The notes: generated by a model not told the origin, from the letters alone. Numbered from the stretch's first letter, positions 1 through 9,385 are shown. The stretch: 42,652 nucleotides of DNA from Pseudobdellovibrionaceae bacterium (GCA_013359135.1 JABWCN010000037.1:1-42652), one strand, 5' to 3'. Program-made: numbers and translations.

Positions 1-41
1 GCCAGCGTTTGTTCTGAGCCAGAATCAAACTCTCCAAAATA
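1..41 (-). rRNA. rrs: 16S rRNA gene, 5' end only (partial)
   Basis: Read on the minus strand, positions 33 to 1 give the universal start of bacterial 16S rRNA (AGAGTTTGAT followed by CTGGCTCAG and AACGCTGGC, with small variations). Only the first ~40 bases are present; the gene continues beyond base 1. The exact mature 5' end is uncertain by a few bases (about 36-42). The upstream boxA and promoter at 84-134 fit this reading. Confidence 0.93.
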
Positions 42-83
42 TACTTTTAAAGTATTTATTAAATCTTGGTACTAACTATTCAG

Positions 84-95
84 TTTTCAAAGAGC
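84..95 (-). promoter_or_regulatory. rRNA leader boxA antitermination element
   Basis: On the minus strand the sequence is GCTCTTTGAAAA, matching the boxA core (GCTCTTTGA) found in rRNA operon leaders, where NusB/S10 bind to make transcription termination-resistant. It lies about 45 bases before the 16S start and just downstream of the promoter at 105-134, the expected order. Confidence 0.75.
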
Positions 96-104
96 GGTTC
101 GCAC

Positions 105-134
105 GTTATAGTAAAGTTTGAGAGTCAAAGTCAA
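105..134 (-). promoter_or_regulatory. Probable rRNA operon promoter
   Basis: On the minus strand a TTGACT (-35; 129-134) and a TATAAC (-10; 105-110) are separated by 18 bases. A second TTGACT copy lies directly next to the first (123-128), giving a tandem TTGACTTTGACT. The predicted start point near 97-99 leaves a leader of about 60 bases containing boxA. It matches sigma-70-type consensus at five of six positions in both boxes. Confidence 0.65.
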
Positions 135-505
135 TGGGTATTATCAAAAAAAGTTATATTTTTTTGATTTTTTTTCAGTCTCTGTAAAAATTTTGCCTAA
201 ATTTTAAATTATTTTTAGAATATGTTTATATGTTGTGCATTTTTTTGTTTGAATTACATGAATTGAACTTTTTTTCAGCATGCAAAAATTGTCTCAAATG
301 AATTTCTAATACTTTTTCAACTCTCATCCCTTTAGATTTTAACTATTAAACATATGTTTTAGATAAAATGCCTATTTGAAATAGTGTCCATAGCTCACGA
401 CTCTAACAAATCAATATATGATGTAGGCCTTTACAATACCGTTCATTGAATGAAATTAAAATTTCATCGCCGAATTACGCTTTATTTAAAGCTAAGAATC
501 TTTTT
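135..505. other. Intergenic region upstream of the rRNA operon
   Basis: About 370 bases without a credible gene, very AT-rich with T-runs near 150-180. The part next to the transporter gene (442-492) holds three adjacent short palindromes: TTCATTGAATGAA (442-454), GAAATTAAAATTTC (452-465) and GCTTTATTTAAAGC (479-492). They could belong to the 3' end of the efflux operon or be protein-binding sites upstream of the rRNA operon; neither has a classical U-tract terminator. A 28-codon ATG frame at 449-535 has no ribosome binding site and I do not call it. Confidence 0.5.
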
Positions 506-1396
506 CTATTTAGAGTTAGAGGTTACGAATAGATAAATCGCTACATTGAAACTAACAAATGCAAACCACCACAAATAATGCGGTGGTTTCCTTCTTCTTA
601 TGCTTTCAAATATTTCCGTAAATAATGGCCCAGTCCCAGCCATCGAAGAAACAACACTTAGATGCCCCAAACTGACCGACTTTAAATATAATAATAAAGA
701 TAAAAAGGCGCCAAAGAAACTCGCAAAAAGAACCTGAGTTTTTTCCCCAGTAGTTAAAGCCTTGAATTCTTGCGCTAAAGGAATTCTTTTGTAAAATAGA
801 TGGATAATCGCAAAACCTAACAATGCTCCACTCGCTCTAAAAAAATTCGCTTCAAGAGAGTTTAGATTTGGATTATGAGTAAATGAAAATTTTGTAAGAA
901 TAAGGCCGATATTATCCAAAAAAACCGCTATCACTCCCATGAAGATCCCTCTTAAATGCCAATGACCAGAAACCTTGTACCTCTCTAAAGATAAAAGAAA
1001 TAAACATAATACCATACAAATAACACCATAAACAGCGCCCAGAGGTAATACACTTTGAAATAAAAAATAAGACCCTATTCCTGTATAGAAAGGAGTTAAA
1101 CCAAACATCATTACTATCCTTGAACCGCCAAGAATTTTCATTCCCTCTAACATAAATAAGTCGCCAATACAAAGCCCAACAAAACCACTAGCAGCTAGGT
1201 AAAGCATCTCCTCAGAACTAGCCTTAAAACTGTGAGATCCTATCATCAAAAATGTAGTTAAAGAAATAAAGCACACCATCGCCTTAAATGCGTTCATCCA
1301 TAAAACGCTGATTTTTCTTGAATAAATAGCAAAGTAAAAACTACCAATCGAAAAGCTTAAATTTGCAAACAGGGAAAAGATAAGAACTTGAATCAT
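506..1396 (-). CDS. EamA/DMT-family membrane transporter
   Basis: A 296-residue protein made almost entirely of hydrophobic helices, about ten, in two halves with the inverted-repeat look of drug/metabolite transporters (EamA). A conserved-looking Gly/Glu stretch precedes helix 4 (LFMLEGMK, residues 81-88) and its counterpart comes in the second half. Substrate cannot be told from sequence; members export amino acids, nucleobases or drugs. The ATG follows the TAG of the MacB gene with no base between, so it is the last gene of the efflux operon and probably translationally coupled. A hairpin-forming segment (ACCACC/GGTGGT, about 563-586) lies inside the 3' coding part. Family call is firm, function is open. 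Confidence 0.8.
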   Translation of the reverse strand: MIQVLIFSLFANLSFSIGSFYFAIYSRKISVLWMNAFKAMVCFISLTTFLMIGSHSFKASSEEMLYLAASGFVGLCIGDLFMLEGMKILGGSRIVMMFGLTPFYTGIGSYFLFQSVLPLGAVYGVICMVLCLFLLSLERYKVSGHWHLRGIFMGVIAVFLDNIGLILTKFSFTHNPNLNSLEANFFRASGALLGFAIIHLFYKRIPLAQEFKALTTGEKTQVLFASFFGAFLSLLLYLKSVSLGHLSVVSSMAGTGPLFTEIFESIRRRKPPHYLWWFAFVSFNVAIYLFVTSNSK

Positions 1397-3433
1397 CTAT
1401 TCGTACCTCAATGCCTCGATAGGATTTAAAAGAGCCGCTTTTCTTGCCGGATAAACTCCAAAAATAACCCCTATCATAGCTGAAAAACAAAATGATACCA
1501 AAACCGAGTTCAAAGATACCACAGTATTCCATCCTAAAACTGCCGACAACAAAGCAGTCAAAGTCCATCCAAGGAAAATACCTAACAATCCTCCAACCAC
1601 ACTGACAACAATCGACTCAGAAAGAAACTGAAAGAGAATATCTTTTCTATGGGCTCCTATTGCTTTTCTCAAGCCTATCTCTCTTGTTCTTTCTGTAACA
1701 GAGACTAACATGATGTTCATAATGCCTATGCCCCCAACTAAAAGCGATATCGTAGCTATAGCCGCTAACAACAATGACATCGTCTCACTACTCTGTTGCA
1801 TAGCTTGCTGAATATCTGCCATGTTTCTAATTTGAAAAGCCTCGCTTTGTTGGGATAAGGGTATTTTATGCAATTCAGTAAGTACATTAGTCATTTGATT
1901 GATAGCTGGACCTATTGACTCGGTAGTCAACATCTCAACTTCTATCATATCCAAATAAGTTCTACCAAATAATCTCTTCATTGCTGTCTGTAATGGGATT
2001 ATAACAACGTCATCTTGATCACGAAAACTATTTCCACCTTTTTCTGGTAAAACCCCAATAACTTGAAAGTTAATTTTATTTATTTTTATCATTTCCCCTA
2101 TAGGACTTCCATCTCCAAATAGCTCTCTCTTGACAGTTTCTCCAATAAGCGCCACCCTCACTCTTTTTATATCTTCATCGTCAGAATATATTCTTCCCAT
2201 CTTAGGTTCTGAATTATGTACGCGAAACCATACCGACGAAACACCTTGCACTGTCGTATTCCAGTTCTTAGACTGTGCTGTGAGCTGTCCTCGGCCAGAC
2301 ACTTGCCCCACCAGCCCCTTAATATTATCTACTTTTTTGCTAATCACTGATAAATCCTCTAGCATTAGGCGATTTGCAGCTCCTGACTCTTGTGAAATTC
2401 CTCCAACCCTGATGTTACCTGGCCTAACCATTATCAAGTTAGAGCCCAGAGACGATAGTTGCTCCTCAATTGCCTTTTGTGCTCCTTTGCCTAAGGCCAA
2501 CATAGCAACAACGGCTCCAACGCCAATAAGAATCCCTAGCATAGATAAAAAAGTTCTCACCTTATTGGCCATTAGTGTTTTAAAGCCCTGCGTGAAGTAG
2601 CTATAAAAATCTCTAAGAGACGAAGACTCAATCATCTCTTTAGTTATTGCTTTTGTTGATTTAAAAGTGATTAGGTTGTTTTGAGTCATCGCCTTATCTT
2701 GCATCCTAACCTGAGGAACGGCTTGCGAAGAGTCTGCAACTTCAAAATATTCTGGTTTTTTTGAGGATGATAGAGAGTCAGAAAACACCCTACCATCTTT
2801 TATTCTAATTATCCGCTTAGCTTCTTGAGCAACCTCTTCCTCATGGGTTACAATCACTACCGTAATTCCTTGAGCATTTAAATCTTTTAAGATGCTCATA
2901 ATCTCATGTTGACTTTGAGAATCAAGATTACCCGTTGGTTCATCGGCTAAAATCATTCTAGGATTATTAATCAAAGATCTTGCGATTGCCACCCTTTGCT
3001 GTTGACCACCTGATAACTCATTAGGTTTATGATGAGATCTTGAAGCTAGCCCTACCGAAGATAACAACTCCATGGCTCTACCAGAACCTAAAAACTTCTT
3101 TGAATACAATAACGGTAAAGATACATTCTCTTCTGCTGTCACTCTAGGAAGAAGATTAAATTGTTGGAAAATAAATCCAATTTCATTTCTTCTGACGCTT
3201 GCTAGTTCATCTTCACTCATCTGAGAAATCTCTTGAGTATTTAAAGCGTAAGTCCCAGAAGAAGGAACATCAAGAAGCCCCAAGATATTCATCAAGGTCG
3301 ACTTCCCAGATCCAGAAGGACCCATGATCGCAATAAACTCACCATCTTCAATGACTAAATCTATGCCCTTTAGAATCTCGAGCAGTTGATTTCCCATTTG
3401 ATAATGTTTTTTTAAATTTGTTATTTTGATCAT
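1397..3433 (-). CDS. macB: MacB-type ABC transporter (ATPase-permease fusion)
   Basis: 678 residues. The N-terminal third is an ABC ATPase: Walker A GPSGSGKST (38-46), Q-loop near 90, signature LSGGQQQR (139-146), Walker B ILADEP and switch His near 197. A ~70-residue linker leads to one membrane helix (about 293-318), a large periplasmic MacB_PCD domain (to about 540) and three C-terminal FtsX helices, ending with the MacB-like segment VTERTREIGLRKAIGA. MacB works as a dimer with a MacA adaptor and a TolC channel, driving export of peptides, lipids or macrolides by a mechanotransmission mechanism rather than by classical transport. Here the adaptor and channel genes lie directly upstream in the same operon, giving a complete tripartite pump. 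Length is near the usual ~650. Confidence 0.92.
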   Translation of the reverse strand: MIKITNLKKHYQMGNQLLEILKGIDLVIEDGEFIAIMGPSGSGKSTLMNILGLLDVPSSGTYALNTQEISQMSEDELASVRRNEIGFIFQQFNLLPRVTAEENVSLPLLYSKKFLGSGRAMELLSSVGLASRSHHKPNELSGGQQQRVAIARSLINNPRMILADEPTGNLDSQSQHEIMSILKDLNAQGITVVIVTHEEEVAQEAKRIIRIKDGRVFSDSLSSSKKPEYFEVADSSQAVPQVRMQDKAMTQNNLITFKSTKAITKEMIESSSLRDFYSYFTQGFKTLMANKVRTFLSMLGILIGVGAVVAMLALGKGAQKAIEEQLSSLGSNLIMVRPGNIRVGGISQESGAANRLMLEDLSVISKKVDNIKGLVGQVSGRGQLTAQSKNWNTTVQGVSSVWFRVHNSEPKMGRIYSDDEDIKRVRVALIGETVKRELFGDGSPIGEMIKINKINFQVIGVLPEKGGNSFRDQDDVVIIPLQTAMKRLFGRTYLDMIEVEMLTTESIGPAINQMTNVLTELHKIPLSQQSEAFQIRNMADIQQAMQQSSETMSLLLAAIATISLLVGGIGIMNIMLVSVTERTREIGLRKAIGAHRKDILFQFLSESIVVSVVGGLLGIFLGWTLTALLSAVLGWNTVVSLNSVLVSFCFSAMIGVIFGVYPARKAALLNPIEALRYE

Positions 3434-3452
3434 TTAAGCCTCTAGAAAATTG

Positions 3453-4475
3453 TTAAGGTCCTGGTGGTGGAGAGGAAGAACCCGAAGAGCTTCTCTGATT
3501 AGCGCCAGAACTTGAACCACTTGTGCTTGCCTTTTTCGAACGGTTATTAAATGGCATAAAAGGATTCGATTTTTTTTGCTCTTGCTCAGTTACTTTTAAA
3601 ATAATCTTTTCTTTTTCTTCGACTCCGGAGAGAATCTCAGTATTTTTTCCCTGACTCTCGCCCACTTTCACTTCCACTTTTTTTTCCTTATGATTGTCAA
3701 CTGCGGATTTGACCAATAAAAAAGGTTTTCCATTTTCGTAGTTTAAAAACTCTGTAGGTACAGTTAGGACGTTTTCTTTGTTTTTAACAAAAAAGGTGAT
3801 ATTTGCAGTCATTCCGCTTCTCATAAACTCAGGTGTACTTAAAGGAAGTACATCTATAACATAAGTCGTCACATTGTTAACTGTCTTTGCCTCAAATGCA
3901 ATTCTCTCAACTCTTGAAGAGATCTTAATATCAGGATATGAATCCAATCTGACATCACAATCTTGATTGATTTTGATTTGTGCTAAATCGGTTTCATCTA
4001 CCTGAGCTTTAATAGTCAATCGATTTGACATCACTAACACAGCATCACTCACTGTGAAAGTTTGTCCAGGCTCTATATTTCTCTTAATTAAAGTTCCTGA
4101 CATAGGTGCAACTACAGGAGTAGGCTTATAAAGATCTTCCCACTTTTTTAACTCCTCTACTCCTTGAGACCTCGCTGAATCAATAAGCGCAGCTCTTTCT
4201 GTTGAACTCATCCACGCTATAATTTGACCTTTAGTTAACTTATCGCCTTCATTTACTAAAACACGATCCATTCTGCCTGCAACTGGAGGTTTTATTTCTA
4301 AACGATTCTCAGGCTGCACGGTACCTGTAGCAAGAATAGTAATTTCTATATTTCCCCTTTTTACCTCTGCTTCAATATAGCGTTCACTTCCTTTTTTCTG
4401 GAAAAAAAACAGGAAATAGCCAAGAATAAGAATCAAACTTACACTCCCTGCAATTATACTTTTTTTTCTATTCAT
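3453..4475 (-). CDS. macA: MacA/HlyD-family periplasmic adaptor protein
   Basis: 340 residues with an N-terminal membrane anchor (about 7-25) and the barrel-sandwich (lipoyl) halves typical of RND/MacA adaptors (VAGRMDRVLVNEGD around 66-79, and APMSGTLIKRNIEPGQ around 123-138), then beta-barrel and membrane-proximal domains. It would link the inner-membrane MacB to the outer-membrane TolC-like channel. Only about 30 residues separate the two lipoyl halves, so the long alpha-hairpin that normally reaches the channel is almost absent. The C-terminus (from about 305) is a Ser/Gly/Pro-rich, presumably disordered tail. Its ATG overlaps the stop of the TolC-like gene by 4 bases (ATGA), and macB follows 19 bases downstream. 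Confidence 0.87.
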   Translation of the reverse strand: MNRKKSIIAGSVSLILILGYFLFFFQKKGSERYIEAEVKRGNIEITILATGTVQPENRLEIKPPVAGRMDRVLVNEGDKLTKGQIIAWMSSTERAALIDSARSQGVEELKKWEDLYKPTPVVAPMSGTLIKRNIEPGQTFTVSDAVLVMSNRLTIKAQVDETDLAQIKINQDCDVRLDSYPDIKISSRVERIAFEAKTVNNVTTYVIDVLPLSTPEFMRSGMTANITFFVKNKENVLTVPTEFLNYENGKPFLLVKSAVDNHKEKKVEVKVGESQGKNTEILSGVEEKEKIILKVTEQEQKKSNPFMPFNNRSKKASTSGSSSGANQRSSSGSSSPPPGP

Positions 4476-5770
4476 TGTGATTCCTCGTTGGTCAGCAAAT
4501 ACTCAAGATTAGCTTCATTGAGTAAGATTTCTTTTTCACTTGATAAAACGGTTTTTTCTCTCTGAATGAGCTCGCTTTCTATTTTATCCCAATCCTCAAA
4601 GGTCATCAAACCGTTATTATACTTTTGCTTAGCAATTTCGGCACGTATACTGGCTGCCTCTGCAAATTTTTGGTCTACTTTATACTTTTCCAGAGATAAG
4701 GTGAAACTCAAATTAATTTGGCGCAAATTACTCAAGTTTTCTTGGTAGGAGTTTTTCTTAATAAAACTCTGTGCATTAAAATTCTTTAGAGCCGCCTTAT
4801 AATCGCTGGTGTTTTTTCCACCAGTAAACAAAGGAATAGTTAAAGTTAAACCCACATTCCATTTCTGCTTGTTCAGCGGAAACTGTTCATCAAAATATCC
4901 CCAAGAACCTGCCAAATCTAAACTTGGATAAAAATCGCTTTGAGCCTTAAAACGCAGCGTGCTTAAGAGTTCTTCACTCAAAACTGCCTTGCGGTAATCC
5001 ACAGTCTTTAAAACTTTATCTGGTAACTCACTGTTTTTAAGAGGCTCAGTTTGTCTAATCATTTTCTCTGGTAAAAACAAGACTTTCTCTGTAAAGTCTT
5101 CGGAATTAATCGTTTCAAACAAGAACTGAGATAAAATTTTTCCTTGAATATTCAATAAATTTTTTTCAGAGTTTTTTTGATCGTATAACGACTCTTGATA
5201 ATAAGCCTCAGATAAAACAACAGCTCCTTTATTTTCTCGACCACTAGAATAGCGCAACTTAACTATATTTAGATTTTCTTTACGACGCGCCAATGTCTTA
5301 TTAGCGAAATCATTCAATTTATATTGATTTACCCACTCTACATAGGTTTTTTTAAGCTCAAGAGTCACTTCTTTTTTTGCATATTCCCAATCTAAAAAAG
5401 CCATTTTTGATCGAGTCTGTGCTTCTTTTGCCCTCTGTACATCTAAGAAACCAGAAAATAAATTTTGGGTAAGAATAAAAGAGCCCGAAGTAGTTTCTGA
5501 TGTTTTATCTGTTGAAAGATCATTAAATGATTTAACAACAGAAACCTGACCCTTAATTTGAGGGTAATATCCAGATTGAGCACTTATCTCTTGGTCTAAG
5601 TAGGCTTTGTATGTCAGCTCTGAGGCTTTGACTTTGGGGTGAACTTCAAGCGCCTTTTTCAAACAACTGTTCCAAGTCATAAGTTCTTTTGTCTGCTCAA
5701 CACCATGAACCTTAACTTTAAAAAAAAGAAGGAGGTGGAAGAAGAGAATCGCTTTTGTTTTTGCTTTCAT
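4472..5770 (-). CDS. TolC-like outer-membrane efflux protein
   Basis: About 432 residues: a signal peptide ending around the first 30 residues, then two OEP repeats rich in long amphipathic helices with the usual duplicated layout (strand segments near GSFILTQNLFSG and NVGLTLTIPLFTGGKN). TolC proteins form trimeric outer-membrane channels with a periplasmic helical tunnel. I start at the ATG at 5770 because AAGGG lies 7 bases before it; a TTG five codons earlier (5785) has no such site. First gene of the tolC-macA-macB-DMT operon. The length is normal for the family. Confidence 0.88.
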   Translation of the reverse strand: MKAKTKAILFFHLLLFFKVKVHGVEQTKELMTWNSCLKKALEVHPKVKASELTYKAYLDQEISAQSGYYPQIKGQVSVVKSFNDLSTDKTSETTSGSFILTQNLFSGFLDVQRAKEAQTRSKMAFLDWEYAKKEVTLELKKTYVEWVNQYKLNDFANKTLARRKENLNIVKLRYSSGRENKGAVVLSEAYYQESLYDQKNSEKNLLNIQGKILSQFLFETINSEDFTEKVLFLPEKMIRQTEPLKNSELPDKVLKTVDYRKAVLSEELLSTLRFKAQSDFYPSLDLAGSWGYFDEQFPLNKQKWNVGLTLTIPLFTGGKNTSDYKAALKNFNAQSFIKKNSYQENLSNLRQINLSFTLSLEKYKVDQKFAEAASIRAEIAKQKYNNGLMTFEDWDKIESELIQREKTVLSSEKEILLNEANLEYLLTNEESQ

Positions 5771-5812
5771 ACCAGAACCCTTCAAAAAGTTGACAGATAT
5801 TAACTCCCATAA

Positions 5813-5842
5813 AGTTTAAATCTAGTTAGTCCACTTTATCAA
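5813..5842 (-). promoter_or_regulatory. Candidate promoter of the efflux operon
   Basis: Minus strand TTGATA (5837-5842) and TAAACT (5813-5818), 18 bases apart, about 45 bases before the TolC-like start. The -10 matches consensus only at four of six positions, so this is tentative. Confidence 0.3.
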
Positions 5843-6020
5843 ACGAATGTTTAAAAATTATGTAAAACAAATGAATAGTCTGTTTGAATCCTACACTAAA
5901 AAATTTATTTTTTTGATAAAATTTTAGACGCTTTTCCCATATTGATAATGTTCTGAATTAAAATTTTGCCTCCAGAAAAAATTATCCTATCATGAAACCA
6001 TATCTTTAAAGGAGTTAAAG

Positions 6021-7679
6021 ATGCAAAGATCAAAGATGATTTATAAAGCACTAAGTAAAAGTTTATTATGTTATATAAGCGCTCTACTTCCTCTTTTCTT
6101 GTTAAGCTCATGTGATTTTATTCAAAATTCCGCAGCTAAAGAGACGTCCTCCCAATCTAGTGGCATACCCACATCTGACTTCACAGTTTCCCAAGACCAA
6201 AACTCTCAACCAACAACTCCTAGTGATAATAACACTCTTCCAAGCCCATCTACCTCGTTAAATCCAGATGACTTAATTTTTGAGGAAGGGTTCTCTATTA
6301 ATCAAGGCGCCTTAAAAACAAACAACATAGCTGTCAACTTAGAACTTAAAACCCTAACCCCCTATTTCATCAAGATAGGAACTACTATGGACTGCTCTGA
6401 CGGAAGTTGGCAAAATTATCAATCTACAGTTGATTGGAATCTCAGCTACCCAAACTCTAATAATATTATTACAGTTCGCTTTCAGGATTGGGAAGGAAGC
6501 CTTTCTCCTTGTTACCGACGCTCTATAATCCACGACAATCAAGGACCAGAAATTTTATTTACCAAATACCCCACATCAATCATCGAAGAAAATACCATCG
6601 CAGAGATTATCGCTCAAGTGTCTGACAACATAAGCACTGTAACCTCAGTCCAATGCCGACTCAATAATGTAATTAAACCTTGTTTTCCTGGAGAAAATCA
6701 AATTAAGATAACTAATCTACCTCAAGGTAGTTATACATTCACTATAGAAGCAAGTGATGATCTTCAAAATATCTCTTCAAAATCTATTCAATGGCAAGTC
6801 AATTCTTTATACAAAAATCTAACTCAAGAAATCCAGGTAAACGATTATCGAAAAATCGATATTCTATTTGTGATCGATAACTCTGGTTCCATGGAATACG
6901 AACAGAAAAGTATGGCTCAAAGAACATCACAGTTCTTGACTCTTTTACATGGACTAGATTTTCAAATTGCCATCACCACTACGGATCCAAGAAATATTAA
7001 CTTAGGAGATGGAAGACTAGTCCCAATCAAAAGAGACTCTGGAGGGTATATCATTGACTCTAATCAAGAAATCACATCAGCCCAGACACAACTAAGTCAA
7101 ACCCTTCAACGTACTGAAGTTGGCTCTGGATCTGAACAAGGAATACGTTCCGTTTATCGAGCCATTGAAAGGTTCAAAAACAATGAATCAAATTTAAGAT
7201 CTTTTTTTAGAGATCACGCACAATTTGCTGTAGTTTTAATTTCCGACGAAGATGAATCAGACAACACAACAAAAAATGACCCACAAAACTTGATCAACCT
7301 GATATCTAGCACTTGGCAAAAACAAAAGAGATTTAGTTTTTACTCTGTCATTACAAAACCTGGAGACACCCAATGCAGAGGAACTTATGGGTACTCCTAC
7401 GGTGAAAGATATAAAATAATGTCTGACCTTACTGGTGGCTTAATAGGCAGTGTTTGCGAAATGGACTACTCGATACAAGTTAAAGGAATTGCAGAAGGAA
7501 TTCGAAATTTGCTGAAAACATTGACCCTTGATTGCCCACCCGTAAATCAAAAGTCTATCACTGTTTTTAAAGATGGAGTGGCTTTATCTGAGCCCTTTTC
7601 AATTGAAGGGATTAATTTAAAATTTCAGAACGAATTACTGCCAGGCAAATACAATGTGAACTATAGTTGCCTGAAATAA
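6021..7679 (+). CDS. Lipoprotein with von Willebrand factor A domain
   Basis: 552 residues. A signal peptide ends in the lipobox LSSC with Cys31 as the lipidated residue. A Ser/Thr/Pro-rich linker (35-85) is followed by two Ig-like, Cys-containing segments (about 85-265) and a VWA domain from about 278 whose MIDAS reads DNSGSM (286-291), preceded by IDILFVI. VWA domains bind metal-dependent protein ligands, so this is probably an adhesion or scaffold protein at the outer membrane. Paired Cys residues in the Ig-like and C-terminal parts suggest disulfides. AAAGGAG lies 7 bases before the ATG. It is divergent from the efflux operon. The function of such predator/deltaproteobacterial VWA lipoproteins is not known to me. 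Confidence 0.8.
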   Translation: MQRSKMIYKALSKSLLCYISALLPLFLLSSCDFIQNSAAKETSSQSSGIPTSDFTVSQDQNSQPTTPSDNNTLPSPSTSLNPDDLIFEEGFSINQGALKTNNIAVNLELKTLTPYFIKIGTTMDCSDGSWQNYQSTVDWNLSYPNSNNIITVRFQDWEGSLSPCYRRSIIHDNQGPEILFTKYPTSIIEENTIAEIIAQVSDNISTVTSVQCRLNNVIKPCFPGENQIKITNLPQGSYTFTIEASDDLQNISSKSIQWQVNSLYKNLTQEIQVNDYRKIDILFVIDNSGSMEYEQKSMAQRTSQFLTLLHGLDFQIAITTTDPRNINLGDGRLVPIKRDSGGYIIDSNQEITSAQTQLSQTLQRTEVGSGSEQGIRSVYRAIERFKNNESNLRSFFRDHAQFAVVLISDEDESDNTTKNDPQNLINLISSTWQKQKRFSFYSVITKPGDTQCRGTYGYSYGERYKIMSDLTGGLIGSVCEMDYSIQVKGIAEGIRNLLKTLTLDCPPVNQKSITVFKDGVALSEPFSIEGINLKFQNELLPGKYNVNYSCLK

Positions 7680-7693
7680 CTTTTGCACGCAGC

Positions 7694-7741
7694 TTAACAT
7701 GACTTCGATAATTATATTTTTTTGATCCAAGTCTATGTTAA
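7694..7741. terminator. Possible bidirectional terminator between convergent genes
   Basis: TTAACATGACTT (7694-7705) pairs with AAGTCTATGTTAA (7729-7741) with a one-base bulge; the loop is 23 bases and contains a run of seven T. It sits between the convergent stops at 7679 and 7733 and reaches into the last codons of the minus-strand gene. The large loop makes it weak. Confidence 0.35.
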
Positions 7742-9385
7742 CAAAAGTGGCTTCACCTTGAGGAGACCATTTTTGTTCATCACTACACGATAAACATCTG
7801 ACTTTACTTTCGATTGTTCATCATGATTCTGAGTCTTGGAATCGAAGTTTTGCGGACTTAACTGATAATCTACTATTATGTAAAAATAATAAACTTTATT
7901 AGTAGTTACTTTTGAAAAATGTCCATCTTTATTCAACAGAACAATATCTTTTTGAGGATCATCAAGATGCTTCAGATAACGCTCGAGATTTATACGTAAA
8001 TTATCTTGAAGTGCGCAATGATTTCCGTCCAAAGACATTTCTTTGATTAGGGAAAAATGTCTTTTCAAATGAATAACATCCTCTTGAAGATAATTTTCTG
8101 CCTCCGAAACACAAGATTTTTTTCTAATCGCCTGAATCACTGGTGAAATCTCTGAAGGATCCAAAATCTTGATCCATTCCTTTATTTTTCCTAGATGACC
8201 ATTTTCAGTTTTTAAATTATACTCGCTGTCAGGCAAGAATCTGACCACATAATTTAGTAAATAATTTCTACCAAGATCTTTGAGTCGGTCTCTAAGCACA
8301 TACAAAGCCATACCAAACATAGCAATAGAAATCCCACCAAAGCTATAATCAATAGCACTTGGGCTTCCATAATGCTGAACCACTCCTGCCGCTATAGCAG
8401 CAAAACTGGCTCCGATAGCTGCCATTGGTTCTGTTAACTTTTTGATTGTTTGTTTTTTTAAAACTTGGATAAACATCTTGGCCTGAAAAAACTTTTTCAT
8501 CTGGCCTAATCTGACAATCAACAATTCACTATTCTCTAGCTGTGACATTTGTTTTAAAGTGATATTATGCTTTTTTTGATAAAGCATTTCCTTACTTAAA
8601 TAAAATTTCAATTTATCATCGAACTCATTCCAATAAGTTTCTGGAATTGTTGTCTCTTTACCTAGTCTTTTATTTTGATAAAAAATGTCTTTTATTTTCC
8701 CCAAAGCTTCAACATATAAGTGATGTATGTACTCATCTAATAATTGAACAACGGGAATATTTATCGCCTCAACTTTATCCGTGGCAGCTCTTAATGCAGA
8801 CACAAGATCATTCAGAGCCTCCAGTTTATTCATCAAATCAGCAAAATCTTCTTTAAAACCAAGATGATTGCGCAGATGGGATTGAATTAAAGTCAAATCC
8901 TTCTTTGCCTTACTACTAATAGCTTTGATATATTCACCCATAAATGCACCTAATGATTGAACTTGGGAATATATATCCTGAAGAATAATTTGCTTTTCTT
9001 CATGCAATAGAGCATCCGAATGAGAGTAGGAACTAATAATTTTTTCTAAAAGTATTAACTTATTCTTAAGTTCATCTAACCTAAACTTACTATTTTGAGG
9101 AATAAACAACCTTTGACGTGAAAAAAAATCAACTGAAATTTCATACTTATTGTAAGATCTTAGCTGAACATTTTTGGGTAGAAAAAAATAAAGATCAACA
9201 ACGCCTTGAACACTTTCCTTTTGGAATTGTAACATCGACTTCAGTTCTAGATTATGATCATCGTGCCTTTTAAGTATTATCTCCCAAGCTTCAGAATCAC
9301 TAGAGGTCCCAGAGGCAATATGAAGAACTTCATTTTTCAAATCTTTCAATGATAGATTTTCCACGCGAAACGACTGATTCTCCAA
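7733..9385 (-). CDS. Unknown protein with two membrane segments
   Basis: 550 residues; I do not recognise a family. Residues 100-310 are largely helical with charged heptad-like stretches. Two hydrophobic segments follow (about 319-338, Ala/Gly-rich, and 347-365), and a ~180-residue C-terminal part rich in charged residues ends in a beta-like segment. No signal peptide is visible, so both long flanks would face the cytoplasm if the two helices form a hairpin. The start is TTG at 9385, preceded by GGGAG about 10 bases upstream; no ATG in frame is nearby. It stands alone, converging with the VWA lipoprotein gene. Confidence 0.7.
   Translation of the reverse strand: MENQSFRVENLSLKDLKNEVLHIASGTSSDSEAWEIILKRHDDHNLELKSMLQFQKESVQGVVDLYFFLPKNVQLRSYNKYEISVDFFSRQRLFIPQNSKFRLDELKNKLILLEKIISSYSHSDALLHEEKQIILQDIYSQVQSLGAFMGEYIKAISSKAKKDLTLIQSHLRNHLGFKEDFADLMNKLEALNDLVSALRAATDKVEAINIPVVQLLDEYIHHLYVEALGKIKDIFYQNKRLGKETTIPETYWNEFDDKLKFYLSKEMLYQKKHNITLKQMSQLENSELLIVRLGQMKKFFQAKMFIQVLKKQTIKKLTEPMAAIGASFAAIAAGVVQHYGSPSAIDYSFGGISIAMFGMALYVLRDRLKDLGRNYLLNYVVRFLPDSEYNLKTENGHLGKIKEWIKILDPSEISPVIQAIRKKSCVSEAENYLQEDVIHLKRHFSLIKEMSLDGNHCALQDNLRINLERYLKHLDDPQKDIVLLNKDGHFSKVTTNKVYYFYIIVDYQLSPQNFDSKTQNHDEQSKVKSDVYRVVMNKNGLLKVKPLLLT

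Noticed and set aside
560-587. ACCACC/GGTGGT hairpin followed by a T-rich stretch on the plus strand, considered as a terminator
   Set aside because: It lies within the coding region of the DMT transporter and on the wrong strand for that operon.
2130-2600. 156-codon plus-strand open frame opposite macB
   Set aside because: It is antisense to a clearly conserved MacB periplasmic domain, has no ribosome binding site and its sequence is low-complexity Ser/Thr/Pro; a shadow frame.
5905-6111. 68-codon minus-strand frame between the divergent efflux operon and VWA gene
   Set aside because: It overlaps the VWA signal peptide region and has no ribosome binding site; AT-rich chance frame.
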